Source of the DNA: Dickeya chrysanthemi NCPPB 402
Lineage (GTDB): Bacteria; Pseudomonadota; Gammaproteobacteria; Enterobacterales; Enterobacteriaceae
Reading direction: 5' to 3'
Assembly: GCF_000406105.1 (NCBI RefSeq)
Contig: NZ_CM001974.1
Location: 2,430,850 to 2,494,849 of the forward strand
DNA: 64,000 bases
The position numbers and the translations under genes were made by a program. Every line of letters starts with the position of its first letter. Positions within the stretch are counted from its first letter, which is position 1. The notes beneath the pieces are model-generated. The model saw only the letters and a program-made list of their open reading frames with translations, searched no databases and had not been told where the DNA came from. Shown piece by piece: positions 29,802-38,942 of this stretch.

Positions 29802-30563
29802 ATACAGAACTGTACCTCGTTTTACCCAGATGCGTTATTACATACTATGTAATCGTTGGCAAGCCATTTTTTACCAGTGGTGGACATGTCGCACAAATTA
29901 GAGCCGCTAATGTATCTTTAATATCCATTCAATCCTGTCTCAGGATATTGACGCCTCAGCGCATTCTCTACGCCACATCCAACCATTTGATTATGTGCAC
30001 GGTATTTCAATTACGCAAGCCGGTATGATCGACTTATTGGCAGTCCTCGCTATCATAACAAAATAATATTACTCATCAATCACAGTATGCTTTGGCTGTC
30101 CAGCCGCTGTTTACCAGAAATGTGATTGAAGCTTTATTTTTTACGTTTTAAAAAAGAAAACCTTTATGCACAAGGTGATACAGATGGTTTATTTCAAATC
30201 GTGACTATCCACTAACACAATAATAATGAAACATAGTAAATATGTATCGAAAATAAGTTGATAAGCAAAGAAGCAGTATGCAGCTTAATGCTGCGGACCG
30301 GGTACAGGTACGTCACCGAAGTGAATAACATCGCCGACAATTGCAATGCCGGGCTGCGCCTGATGCAGCGGCAAAAGGGCAAGCGACATCACCCAGGCTG
30401 CAATAAAACCATCCTATCCGCGATATCACGCCTCGCCATAACCGCTTACATTGCGAGTATTTAGTATGATAATGACATTATTTTTACAAAAAAATGATTT
30501 ATGAACGGCGCCCCACCGTTTTATTCCGGAGCTATTTCTTTTTTTAGCCGTTAAAAAAATGGC

Positions 30564-30690
30564 TATACCCAAAATAATTCGAGTTGCAGGAAGGCGGCAA
30601 GAGAGAGAATCCCGATGAGCTTACTCAGGTAAGTGATTCGGGTGAACGAACGCAGCCAACACACCTGCAACTTGAAGTATGACGGGTATA
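30564..30690 (-). repeat. 127-bp palindromic interspersed repeat, copy 2
   Basis: This is the inverted counterpart of 14546-14672, with the same TATACCC...GGGTATA ends and the same length. By eye the outer 30 bases at either end are nearly identical between the copies, while the centre differs at scattered positions. It lies in non-coding sequence. Confidence 0.85.
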
Positions 30691-30967
30691 TACCCGGCCG
30701 GTTCTATATCATCGGAATTCATCCGCCATGATCACATTTTTGTTCTAACAAAAAATTAATCTGAAATCTGCTGACATACCTATTCGGAATAACAAACATC
30801 CGGCGATATCAAATTTAACATCATGACCGTCGTTCCTGTGGAATCATCCCCATTTATTGATCTCTATCGTGACAACCCTGGCCGAGCGCGTTATTGTATT
30901 CTTGTCGCCACATTTCATTACGCCATATCGGCGGGTTCCTGTTTTTTGAGCGACACCAACAAATGAT

Positions 30968-30984
30968 GACCGTCATGATGACGG
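30968..30984. promoter_or_regulatory. Perfect palindrome upstream of yniA
   Basis: ACCGTCAT and ATGACGGT flank a single G, giving 8-bp arms, 127 bp before the yniA start. It could be an operator or part of a hairpin. No known regulator is assigned. Confidence 0.4.
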
Positions 30985-31110
30985 TAACCCATTTTTCCTT
31001 CATTTCAGGTAGCTATTGATAACGCTGCCAGCTGTGCACCAGATTCAGTTTTTACACTGCATAAATCGCTAACGTAATGAGATATCGGCAACATCAACGG
31101 GAGGTGACCT

Positions 31111-31968
31111 ATGTGGCAGACGGTTGAGCAACTGCTGAAAGAACATCTTGGCCCCGGTGATATTCTGGATCGTCGGGAATTGCCCGGTGGCGAAGTACAT
31201 TCCGCCTGGTATCTGCGGTACGGTCAGCATAATGTCTTCGTAAAATGCGATGCCCGTGAACTCCTCACCAAATTTCGTGCGGAAGCCGAGCAGTTGGAGT
31301 TACTGACGCGTAGTAAAACGGTACAAGTACCAGCGGTTTATGGTGTCGGCAGTCATCGCGATTACAGTTTTCTGTTGCTGGAATATCTCTCGGTCAAACC
31401 GGTTTCCGCCCACGATGCGTGGTGCCTTGGGCAACAACTGGCACAATTGCATCAATGGAGCGACCAACCTCAGTTTGGGCTCGATTTCGATAATGACCTG
31501 TCTACAACGCCGCAACCCAACGCCTGGCAACGTCGCTGGTCCAGCTTTTTTGCAGAACAGCGTATTGGCTGGCAACTGCAACTGGCCGCCGAGAAAGGGC
31601 TACACTTTGGTGATATCGACACCCTGATATCCCAGGTAGAAAAACGGCTTTCCGGCCATCAGCCCCAACCCTCGTTGCTGCATGGTGATCTATGGTCCAA
31701 TAATTGCCTGAATACCGAGCGGGGTTATTACCTGTTTGACCCAGCATGCTACTGGGGCGACCGGGAATGCGATTTGGCAATGTTACCGCTGCATGCCGAA
31801 TTACCGCCGCAAATTTATGATGGTTACCAGAGCGTCTGGCCGCTGGAAAAGGATTTTGTTGAACGCCAGCCGATCTATCAGATTTACTATCTGCTTAACC
31901 GGGCTAATTTGTTTGGCGGCAAACACGTGGTTACGGCGCAACACGCCATAGAAAATCAGTTGCTATGA
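31111..31968 (+). CDS. yniA: Fructosamine kinase family protein YniA
   Basis: This is a 285-residue member of the fructosamine/ketosamine 3-kinase family, in the aminoglycoside phosphotransferase fold. It probably phosphorylates glycated amines for deglycation; the real substrate is unproven. The catalytic loop LLHGDLWSNN (about 190-199) and the metal-binding DPACYWGDRECDLAM (about 210-224) are intact. The start is preceded by GGGAGGTG. It is followed by convergent yniB, as in E. coli. Confidence 0.92.
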   Translation: MWQTVEQLLKEHLGPGDILDRRELPGGEVHSAWYLRYGQHNVFVKCDARELLTKFRAEAEQLELLTRSKTVQVPAVYGVGSHRDYSFLLLEYLSVKPVSAHDAWCLGQQLAQLHQWSDQPQFGLDFDNDLSTTPQPNAWQRRWSSFFAEQRIGWQLQLAAEKGLHFGDIDTLISQVEKRLSGHQPQPSLLHGDLWSNNCLNTERGYYLFDPACYWGDRECDLAMLPLHAELPPQIYDGYQSVWPLEKDFVERQPIYQIYYLLNRANLFGGKHVVTAQHAIENQLL

Positions 31969-32016
31969 ATGCTGAACGGCGCTCAGAGACCGGGGCAATA
32001 CACGGCCCCGGCAGGC

Positions 32017-32565
32017 TCAGCCCAGAATACCGACAACTTTCAGCGTCAGGTAACCAATCACAGCCACGACAACCGGCAGGATATAGAGCGGAAAAAACTG
32101 TAACAGAATAGAGTGACGAGGCAGTTCCAGACGTGACTCCAGCTCTTCGCGGGTTTTGCCTTCATCACCTTTGACTCTCTCCAGAATCAGTTGGTCTTCC
32201 AGTCCTTCACGAATATGTTTCACCTGGCGGGACAAACGGGCCCCCGACACCTGTAGCGCCAAACCGACAAACATCAACATATAGATAAACCAGAACATAA
32301 CGGTAGCCGGCGACGACAGCCGACCAAAATCAGGCACCGGTGAGTTGTACCAAAACATGTTCAAAAACGGCGTATTGAAACGCAACACTTCCACGACCAG
32401 ATGCAAAAAGTCCTGCATCACGCCATTGATCCCCTGCTTCTTCTCGGTAAACGCGTGAATAAGATTAGCCAGCGAAATCATAGTCGAGAGCAAAGCAGGA
32501 AGAAAGACAACCCACCCCGTAATACGCTTAACGACGGCAAAAAGGCCAGCCTGTTGATACGTCAT
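32017..32565 (-). CDS. yniB: YniB family inner-membrane protein
   Basis: This is a 182-residue protein of unknown function, matching E. coli YniB in position (next to yniA) and character. Predicted transmembrane stretches are at about 12-32, 88-106 and a C-terminal one at about 155-175, with a charged helical region (about 108-150, KHIREGLEDQLILERVK) between the last two. It is convergent with yniA. Confidence 0.85.
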   Translation of the reverse strand: MTYQQAGLFAVVKRITGWVVFLPALLSTMISLANLIHAFTEKKQGINGVMQDFLHLVVEVLRFNTPFLNMFWYNSPVPDFGRLSSPATVMFWFIYMLMFVGLALQVSGARLSRQVKHIREGLEDQLILERVKGDEGKTREELESRLELPRHSILLQFFPLYILPVVVAVIGYLTLKVVGILG

Positions 32566-32785
32566 GTGTTCCCCTTTTGCGTGACGCCACGGTGAGCAAA
32601 AATGTAGACCGATAAAACCCGTTAGCAGGGTACTTCAGGTTTTAACAGAGTCAACGTTTTCTTTCCCGCGTCGGCCACTATCGGCAATCGGCGGCACTCA
32701 GCGCCAAACCAATAAACATCAGAACACAGGCAGGTATAGAAGCAAGGGTCGGCAGCATGGCCGACGCCTTGTTAAATAGAAGGAT

Positions 32786-33118
32786 TCAGAGGAAGTCGGC
32801 GCGTTTTGGCGAGAAGGTATCGATCAACACACTACCTTCTTCCAGCGACACCACGCCATGCATTTCATTCTTCACGGCCATATAAGCATCGCCGGTTTTC
32901 AGAATACGTTTTTCACCTTCGATCACCACCTCGAAGCTACCAGCCGCGACATAGGCTATCTGATCATGGATATCATGCTTGTGCGGCGTACCGATGGCGC
33001 CTTTGGCGAAATGGACGCACACCATCATCAGGTCATCGCTCCAGGTGATGATTTTACGTTTAATACCATCGCCCAGCTCTTCCCACGGCGTTTCGTCGTC
33101 AATAAAGTACCTTCTCAT
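32786..33118 (-). CDS. kdgF: Cupin protein KdgF, unsaturated uronate ring-opening
   Basis: KdgF is a 110-residue single-cupin protein that promotes conversion of the 4,5-unsaturated galacturonate released by pectate lyases into the linear keto-uronate (DKI), feeding KduI. The metal-binding cupin motif is visible in GTPHKHDIHDQIAYV (His at about 46, 48 and 52), with a second histidine in MHGVVSL (about 87). It is divergent from kduI, sharing a 321-bp control region. Its position in the pectin cluster makes the assignment firm. Confidence 0.93.
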   Translation of the reverse strand: MRRYFIDDETPWEELGDGIKRKIITWSDDLMMVCVHFAKGAIGTPHKHDIHDQIAYVAAGSFEVVIEGEKRILKTGDAYMAVKNEMHGVVSLEEGSVLIDTFSPKRADFL

Positions 33119-33439
33119 GGTTTCTCCTTAAAGTAGTACTGCGCGTCACCCCTATGTGAACAGGGTAACACAAAAGGTTAATGGCGATATTCTAGTAACA
33201 TCGGCATCAGATGAAACATAAAATAAGCAAAACCATGACGCCTCTCAAGAAATAAATAAAACATTATTTCATTTTTATTGAATTCACATCTCAACCACAC
33301 TATCATCGCGCCATAACACGAAAGAACCGGGCAAAAAAGGTTCAGGTGACGTTGTCACTGCCACGCAAGGTGACCTGTTCCGCCCGGCGCTTTCCTGTCA
33401 GGCCATAGCCTGATGTCTATCTGAAAGCGAGGAGCAACC
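33119..33439. promoter_or_regulatory. Divergent kdgF-kduI control region with KdgR-like boxes
   Basis: Two sequences resemble the KdgR operator (GAAACA-N-TGTTTC core in an A/T-rich frame): AAAACATTATTTCATTT at about 33258-33274 and GATGAAACATAAAATAAG at about 33210-33227. They probably give pectin-dependent control of both genes. The boxes were identified by eye and are imperfect. Confidence 0.6.
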
Positions 33440-34276
33440 ATGCAAGTCCGTCAGAGCATCCACAGTGACCATGCCCGCCAGCTTGATACCGCTGGTCTGC
33501 GGCACGAGTTTCTGATCGAGCGTATTTTTGATGCAGACGCCTGCACCATGACTTATAGCCACATTGACCGAATCATCGTAGGCGGCGTCATGCCCGTCCA
33601 TCAAACGGTGACTATCGGCGAAGATGTGGGGAAACAGCTGGGCGTCGATTATTTTCTTGAGCGTCGTGAACTGGGTGCAATCAATATCGGCGGCGGCGGC
33701 GTAGTCAGCGTCGATGGCGAGCGTTATGAAATCGGTCACGAAGAGGCTATTTATATTGGCAAAGGTGCGCGGGACATCCGCTTCACCAGCGTAGATCCTT
33801 CCGCTCCAGCCCGTTTTTACTATAACAGCACGCCGGCGCACACCACTTATCCGACACGCAAGATTACTGCTGCCGACGCCTCTCCCCAAACCATCGGGGA
33901 TGATGCGACCAGCAATCGCCGTACCATTAATAAATATATCGTTCCGGATGTGTTGCCAACCTGCCAGCTCACGATGGGCCTGACCAAACTGGCGGAAGGC
34001 AGCCTCTGGAATACCATGCCGTGCCATACCCATGAGCGCCGCATGGAAGTGTATTTCTATTTTGATATGGATGAAGAAACGGCGGTGTTTCATATGATGG
34101 GACAACCACAAGAAACCCGTCATATTTTGGTGCACAACGAGCAGGCGGTGATTTCACCGAGCTGGTCAATTCATTCTGGTGTAGGCACTAAGCGTTACAC
34201 CTTTATCTGGGGTATGGTTGGCGAGAATCAGGTTTTCTCAGACATGGATCACGTCAAAGTTAGCGAGTTGCGCTAA
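33440..34276 (+). CDS. kduI: 5-keto-4-deoxyuronate isomerase
   Basis: KduI isomerises 5-keto-4-deoxyuronate (DKI) to 2,5-diketo-3-deoxygluconate in the cytoplasm. The protein is 278 residues, the family length. It is a zinc enzyme; the metal ligands are visible in [13 protein letters not shown] (His-x-His and Glu at about 194-203) and WSIHSGVG (about 243-250). It is preceded by the strong site GCGAGGAGCAACC. It is separated from kduD by 168 bp that contain a remnant of the 127-bp repeat. Confidence 0.97.
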   Translation: MQVRQSIHSDHARQLDTAGLRHEFLIERIFDADACTMTYSHIDRIIVGGVMPVHQTVTIGEDVGKQLGVDYFLERRELGAINIGGGGVVSVDGERYEIGHEEAIYIGKGARDIRFTSVDPSAPARFYYNSTPAHTTYPTRKITAADASPQTIGDDATSNRRTINKYIVPDVLPTCQLTMGLTKLAEGSLWNTMPCHTHERRMEVYFYFDMDEETAVFHMMGQPQETRHILVHNEQAVISPSWSIHSGVGTKRYTFIWGMVGENQVFSDMDHVKVSELR

Positions 34277-34356
34277 CGAATTACCCACCAGATTTCATGT
34301 TGCAGGACAGCGGTAAATAAGCGCTCCCCTACTCCATCGTAGGGGGCGAAAAACCA

Positions 34357-34380
34357 GCAACCTGAGATATGACGGGTATA
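34357..34380 (-). repeat. Terminal remnant of the 127-bp repeat
   Basis: The sequence from GCAACCTGAGATATG to GACGGGTATA matches the TATACCCGTC... end of the full repeats with a few changes. The rest of the element is not recognisable. It lies between kduI and kduD. Confidence 0.6.
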
Positions 34381-34444
34381 ACCGGTATTTCCCTACAGTA
34401 ACAAGCTCACGACAAGACATGTCGTTTACAGAGAGATTAAAGCT

Positions 34445-35206
34445 ATGATTCTAGATTCATTCAATTTACAGGGCAAAGTGGCACTGATCACCGGCTGTGA
34501 TACCGGTCTGGGTCAGGGTATGGCTGTCGGTCTGGCTGAAGCCGGCTGTGACATCGTCGGCGTCAACATTGTTGAACCGAAAGAAACCATCGAAAAAGTC
34601 ACTGCCACAGGCCGTCGTTTCCTCAGCCTGACCGCGGACATGAGCGATATCTCCGGCCATGCCGCACTGGTGGAAAAAGCCGTTGCCGAGTTCGGTAAAG
34701 TGGACATTCTGGTTAACAATGCCGGTATTATCCGTCGTGAAGACGCCATCGAGTTCAGCGAAAAGAACTGGGACGATGTGATGAATCTGAACATCAAAAG
34801 CGTGTTCTTCATGTCTCAGACTGTTGCCCGTCAGTTCATCAAACAGGGTCATGGCGGTAAAATCATCAATATCGCCTCCATGCTGTCTTTCCAGGGTGGT
34901 ATCCGCGTACCGTCCTACACCGCGTCTAAGAGCGCAGTGATGGGGATCACCCGCCTGCTGGCCAACGAATGGGCGAAACACAATATCAATGTCAACGCCA
35001 TCGCCCCTGGTTACATGGCGACCAACAACACCCAGCAGTTGCGTGCGGATCAGGATCGCAGCAAAGAAATTCTGGACCGTATCCCGGCTGGCCGTTGGGG
35101 TCTGCCGCAAGATTTGCAGGGCCCGGCCGTGTTCCTGGCATCCAGCGCATCCGATTATGTGAACGGTTACACTATCGCTGTTGACGGCGGCTGGCTGGCT
35201 CGTTAA
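34445..35206 (+). CDS. kduD: 2-deoxy-D-gluconate 3-dehydrogenase KduD
   Basis: This 253-residue NAD(H)-dependent short-chain dehydrogenase reduces 2,5-diketo-3-deoxygluconate to 2-keto-3-deoxygluconate (KDG), the true inducer in the KdgR system. The cofactor motif TGCDTGLGQG (about 16-25), the NNAG motif (about 89-92), catalytic Ser in NIASML and YTASK (Tyr about 158, Lys 162) are present. It follows kduI but with a sizeable gap, so it may have its own promoter. Confidence 0.97.
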   Translation: MILDSFNLQGKVALITGCDTGLGQGMAVGLAEAGCDIVGVNIVEPKETIEKVTATGRRFLSLTADMSDISGHAALVEKAVAEFGKVDILVNNAGIIRREDAIEFSEKNWDDVMNLNIKSVFFMSQTVARQFIKQGHGGKIINIASMLSFQGGIRVPSYTASKSAVMGITRLLANEWAKHNINVNAIAPGYMATNNTQQLRADQDRSKEILDRIPAGRWGLPQDLQGPAVFLASSASDYVNGYTIAVDGGWLAR

Positions 35207-35403
35207 TTTTTCTACAAAAAACACTTATGGACAAAGGCACAATTTCATGTTGTGCCTTTCTTTTATCTATCAGTAAGTTACCCAAACACTCCCGCGTCAT
35301 ATAGTTTCCAAATCTTCCATAAAAAATTTTCAAAACAACGTTCCGACTTTGATCACACTTTCGATAATGAGCACATGACGAAAATATAATTTGCACAATA
35401 TAA

Positions 35404-35427
35404 TCAATCAAAACAATGTTTCTATTT
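35404..35427. promoter_or_regulatory. KdgR-like box upstream of pelW
   Basis: TCAAAACAATGTTTCTATTT at about 35407-35426 shows a good KdgR operator core (AAACAATGTTTC), 40 bp before the pelW start. It would repress the pelW-tog operon until KDG is formed. Confidence 0.7.
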
Positions 35428-35467
35428 ATAAGGAACTGTTTCCTCCAGTTCTGCAAGAAGGTAGTCC

Positions 35468-37099
35468 ATGAGTATTTTTACTGATTTGAACACCAGCAGA
35501 AAATGGCAAATCGACCAATGGTTGTCGGCGATTAACAGCCATATTGAAAAAATTCAACAATACGGCCACAGTCAGATCAATCCAACGCCGTTATTGGTTG
35601 ACGGATTTGAGATAAAAACACAGTCTCCAGTTGTCTGGCAGTTTCCAGATGGTCATGACGCACCGATATCCAACTTCGCCAGTCAGCAAAACTGGTTGAA
35701 ATTATTAGTATCTATGAGCGTCGTCACAGAAACGGAAAAATATCGCCAGTCTGCTTTTTCTCAGTGCGAGTATTTTCTGGATCATTTTGTCGATGACAAC
35801 AGCGGGCTTTTTTATTGGGGCGGTCATCGTTTTATTAATCTTGATACGCTGACCACCGAAGGTCCAGAATCCAAATCATTGGTGCATGAATTAAAACACC
35901 ATTTGCCCTATTACGAATTTTTGTATCAGGTTAATCCGGAAAAAACCCATCATTTTATTCAGGGCTTCTGGAATGCGCATGTAGAGAATTGGGACTGCCT
36001 GGATCTGGGCCGCCATGGCGATTACGCCAGATCGCGCGATCCGCATGTCTTTCTGCATACTCGCCATGATGTGGTAGACCCTGCCAAATGGCCTGAACTG
36101 CCGTTAACCAAGGGCTTAACCTTTGTTAATGCCGGTACCGATCTGATCTACGCCGCATTCGTTTATGCACGTCACAGCGATGATGTACATGCGGCAAACT
36201 GGGGTAAGCATCTCTATCGCCAGTATGTGTTGGCGCGCAACCCGGAAACCGGTATGCCGGTTTATCAATTCAGCTCGCCATTACAGCGCCAGCCTGTACC
36301 CGCCGATGATAATCAAACCCAATCCTGGTTTGGCGACCGCGCACAGCGGCAGTTCGGCCCGGAATTTGGCGCGATAGCCCGTGAGGCCAATGTACTGTTT
36401 CGCGACATGCGCCCGTTATTGATCGATAACCCGTTGGCTATGCTGGATATTTTACAGCATCATCCCGACACGGACATGCTGACCTGGGTGATCAGCGGCC
36501 TGAAAAACTATTATCAGTATGCTTACGATGTCGACAGTAACAGCCTGCGGCCAATGTGGAACGACGGTCAGGACATGACCGGCTACTGCTTCAAACGCGA
36601 TGGCTACTACGGCAAAGCAGGTACCATTCTGCAACCTTTCCCTCTGGAAGGCGATTACCTGCTGCCATTAGTACGCGCCTGGTACCTGAGCGATGACGAC
36701 GACCTGTACACGCTGATTGTCACGATGCTCTCGCGGCTGGAGAAACAAGGTATTCATCAATCCGCCTCGCCGTTCTTGCTGTTGGCGATTACCGAGTTGG
36801 CGCAAGCCAAACAATCGGCGCAGTGGGCGGAATATGCCTGGCAGATGGCGGAAATTTTATTCAAACGCTATTTCCATCACGGTTTATTCGTACGATCAGA
36901 ACATCATCGCTATGTACGGCTTGACGATCCTTTCCCGGTCATTCTGCTGACGCTGATAGCCGCCTGCAGAAATAAATGGTCAGAGATACCCGCTATTTTA
37001 ACTCAGGGGGGATATATTCATGGCGACTACCGTATTAATGGAGAAAGCCGAGTTATTTATGACACGGAATTTATTTACCCGGAAAAATCAATCCAATAA
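35468..37099 (+). CDS. pelW: Cytoplasmic exopolygalacturonate lyase PelW (PL2)
   Basis: PelW is a family-2 polysaccharide lyase acting in the cytoplasm. It removes unsaturated disaccharides or smaller products from the end of oligogalacturonates imported by TogMNAB. The 543-residue protein has no signal peptide, which agrees with the cytoplasmic role and distinguishes it from the periplasmic PL2 enzyme PelP/Pel-2. Characteristic segments include LFYWGGHRFINLDTL, LGRHGDYARSRDPHVFLH and MTGYCFKRDGYYG. It is first in the pelW-togMNAB operon, 44 bp before togM. Confidence 0.95.
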   Translation: MSIFTDLNTSRKWQIDQWLSAINSHIEKIQQYGHSQINPTPLLVDGFEIKTQSPVVWQFPDGHDAPISNFASQQNWLKLLVSMSVVTETEKYRQSAFSQCEYFLDHFVDDNSGLFYWGGHRFINLDTLTTEGPESKSLVHELKHHLPYYEFLYQVNPEKTHHFIQGFWNAHVENWDCLDLGRHGDYARSRDPHVFLHTRHDVVDPAKWPELPLTKGLTFVNAGTDLIYAAFVYARHSDDVHAANWGKHLYRQYVLARNPETGMPVYQFSSPLQRQPVPADDNQTQSWFGDRAQRQFGPEFGAIAREANVLFRDMRPLLIDNPLAMLDILQHHPDTDMLTWVISGLKNYYQYAYDVDSNSLRPMWNDGQDMTGYCFKRDGYYGKAGTILQPFPLEGDYLLPLVRAWYLSDDDDLYTLIVTMLSRLEKQGIHQSASPFLLLAITELAQAKQSAQWAEYAWQMAEILFKRYFHHGLFVRSEHHRYVRLDDPFPVILLTLIAACRNKWSEIPAILTQGGYIHGDYRINGESRVIYDTEFIYPEKSIQ

Positions 37100-37143
37100 T
37101 TTTATTTTTTACAGACTCACCATTACTAAAGTAGGTAGGCATT

Positions 37144-38034
37144 ATGAATGAAAACAGAATGCTGGGGTTAGCTTATATCTCTCCCTATATAATAGGGTTG
37201 ATAGTTTTCACTGCTTTCCCCTTTCTTTCATCATTTGTGCTCAGTTTTACTGAGTACGATTTAATGAGTCCCCCCACATTCACCGGGCTGGAAAATTACC
37301 ACCGGATGTTTATGGAGGACGATCTTTTCTGGAAATCCATGGGAGTAACATTTGCTTATGTCTTTTTGACTATCCCGCTGAAACTGATTTTTGCACTGCT
37401 TATTGCGTTCGTGCTGAATTTCAAGTTACGCGGAATCGGTTTTTTCCGTACCGCTTATTACGTACCGTCGATTCTCGGCAGCAGCGTGGCTATCGCCGTA
37501 CTGTGGCGCGCCTTGTTCGCCATCGACGGGTTGCTGAACAGCTTTATCGGCGTCTTTGGTTTAGATCCGGTCAACTGGTTGGGTGAACCGTCGCTGGCGC
37601 TGATGTCGGTTACCTTACTGCGTGTCTGGCAGTTCGGTTCCGCGATGGTGATCTTCCTGGCTGCCTTGCAAAACGTACCGCAATCGCAGTATGAAGCGGC
37701 GATGATCGATGGCGCGTCGAAATGGCAGATGTTCCTGAAAGTCACCGTACCGCTGATTACACCGGTTATTTTCTTCAACTTTATTATGCAGACGACGCAA
37801 GCGTTTCAGGAATTTACCGCGCCCTACGTCATTACCGGTGGTGGCCCAACCCACTACACCTATCTGTTCTCGCTCTATATCTATGATACGGCATTCAAGT
37901 ATTTCGATATGGGGTACGGCGCGGCCCTGGCATGGGTGCTGTTCCTGGTGGTAGCCGTATTCGCCGCTATCTCCTTTAAATCGTCTAAATACTGGGTGTT
38001 CTATTCCGCCGATAAAGGAGGAAAAAATGGCTGA
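37144..38034 (+). CDS. togM: Oligogalacturonide ABC transporter permease TogM
   Basis: This is an inner-membrane permease of the TogMNAB importer, MalF-type. The 296-residue protein has six hydrophobic segments and the EAA loop EAAMIDGASKWQMFLKV (about 184-200), where the ATPase docks. Its end overlaps togN by 8 bp. Assignment rests on cluster context and on the matching set of permease, permease, ATPase and binding protein. Confidence 0.95.
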   Translation: MNENRMLGLAYISPYIIGLIVFTAFPFLSSFVLSFTEYDLMSPPTFTGLENYHRMFMEDDLFWKSMGVTFAYVFLTIPLKLIFALLIAFVLNFKLRGIGFFRTAYYVPSILGSSVAIAVLWRALFAIDGLLNSFIGVFGLDPVNWLGEPSLALMSVTLLRVWQFGSAMVIFLAALQNVPQSQYEAAMIDGASKWQMFLKVTVPLITPVIFFNFIMQTTQAFQEFTAPYVITGGGPTHYTYLFSLYIYDTAFKYFDMGYGAALAWVLFLVVAVFAAISFKSSKYWVFYSADKGGKNG

Positions 38035-38929
38035 TATTCATTCCCCACTGTCTGCGCAGAGTATCGCCGCGGCAGAAGTTCGCCGCACGCTGCGCCGTGA
38101 AAAAATCAGTGCTGCCATGCGTTACATTATTTTGCTGTTCGTCGGCATTCTGATGCTCTATCCGTTAGCGTGGATGTTCTCGGCATCGTTCAAACCGAAC
38201 CATGAGATTTTCACGACCCTCAGCCTGTGGCCGGCACATGCCACCTGGGATGGCTTTATCAATGGCTGGAAAACCGGCACTGAGTACAACTTCGGTCACT
38301 ACATGATCAATACCTTTCAGTATGTGATTCCGAAAGTGGTGCTGACGGTGATCTCTTCCACCATCGTGGCTTATGGTTTTGCCCGGTTTGAAATTCCGTG
38401 GAAAAACTTTTGGTTCGCGACCTTGATCGCCACCATGTTGCTGCCAAGTACCGTTTTACTGATTCCGCAGTACATCATGTTCCGTGAAATGGGCATGCTG
38501 AACAGTTATCTGCCGTTGTATGTCCCGGTCGCATTCGCTACGCATGGGTTCTTTGTATTCATGCTGATTCAGTTCCTGCGCGGCGTACCGCGTGATATGG
38601 AAGAAGCCGCACAGATCGATGGCTGTAACTCCTGGCAGGTATTGTGGTACGTCGTCGTACCCATTCTGAAACCGGCCATCATTTCGGTTGCGCTGTTCCA
38701 GTTCATGTGGTCAATGAACGACTTTATCGGCCCGCTGATTTACGTTTACAGCGTGGACAAATACCCGATTGCGCTGGCTCTGAAAATGTCTATCGACGTA
38801 ACAGAAGGCGCACCGTGGAACGAAATTCTGGCAATGGCGAGTATCTCCATTCTGCCGTCCATCATTATTTTCTTCATGGCTCAGCGCTACTTCGTTCAGG
38901 GCGTTACCAGCAGCGGAATTAAAGGTTAA
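38027..38929 (+). CDS. togN: Oligogalacturonide ABC transporter permease TogN
   Basis: This is the second, MalG-type permease of TogMNAB, 300 residues with six predicted helices after an N-terminal soluble tail of about 30 residues. The EAA loop EEAAQIDGCNSWQVLW lies at about 189-204. It overlaps the end of togM and precedes togA by 13 bp. Confidence 0.95.
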   Translation: MADIHSPLSAQSIAAAEVRRTLRREKISAAMRYIILLFVGILMLYPLAWMFSASFKPNHEIFTTLSLWPAHATWDGFINGWKTGTEYNFGHYMINTFQYVIPKVVLTVISSTIVAYGFARFEIPWKNFWFATLIATMLLPSTVLLIPQYIMFREMGMLNSYLPLYVPVAFATHGFFVFMLIQFLRGVPRDMEEAAQIDGCNSWQVLWYVVVPILKPAIISVALFQFMWSMNDFIGPLIYVYSVDKYPIALALKMSIDVTEGAPWNEILAMASISILPSIIIFFMAQRYFVQGVTSSGIKG

Positions 38930-38942
38930 TTGAGGATTTATC

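Larger units (their letters stand above)
29802..31110. other. 1.3-kb gene-poor stretch between yobF and yniA
   Basis: No convincing protein gene is seen; the longest frame (30258-30464, 68 codons) lacks a ribosome site and family features. The stretch is AT-rich and includes an inverted 127-bp repeat at 30564-30690 and a palindrome at 30968-30984. It should hold the yobF-cspC promoter and the yniA promoter. It marks the left edge of a block that is not between yobF and yebO in E. coli. Confidence 0.6.

Noticed and set aside
30258..30464. 68-codon frame upstream of yniA
   Set aside because: Lacks a Shine-Dalgarno and any family similarity; probably chance.
33398..34135. 245-codon open frame antisense to kduI
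   Set aside because: Opposite a certain gene; no motif or start signal.
34466..35224. 252-codon open frame antisense to kduD
   Set aside because: Shadow of kduD codon bias; no similarity recognised.
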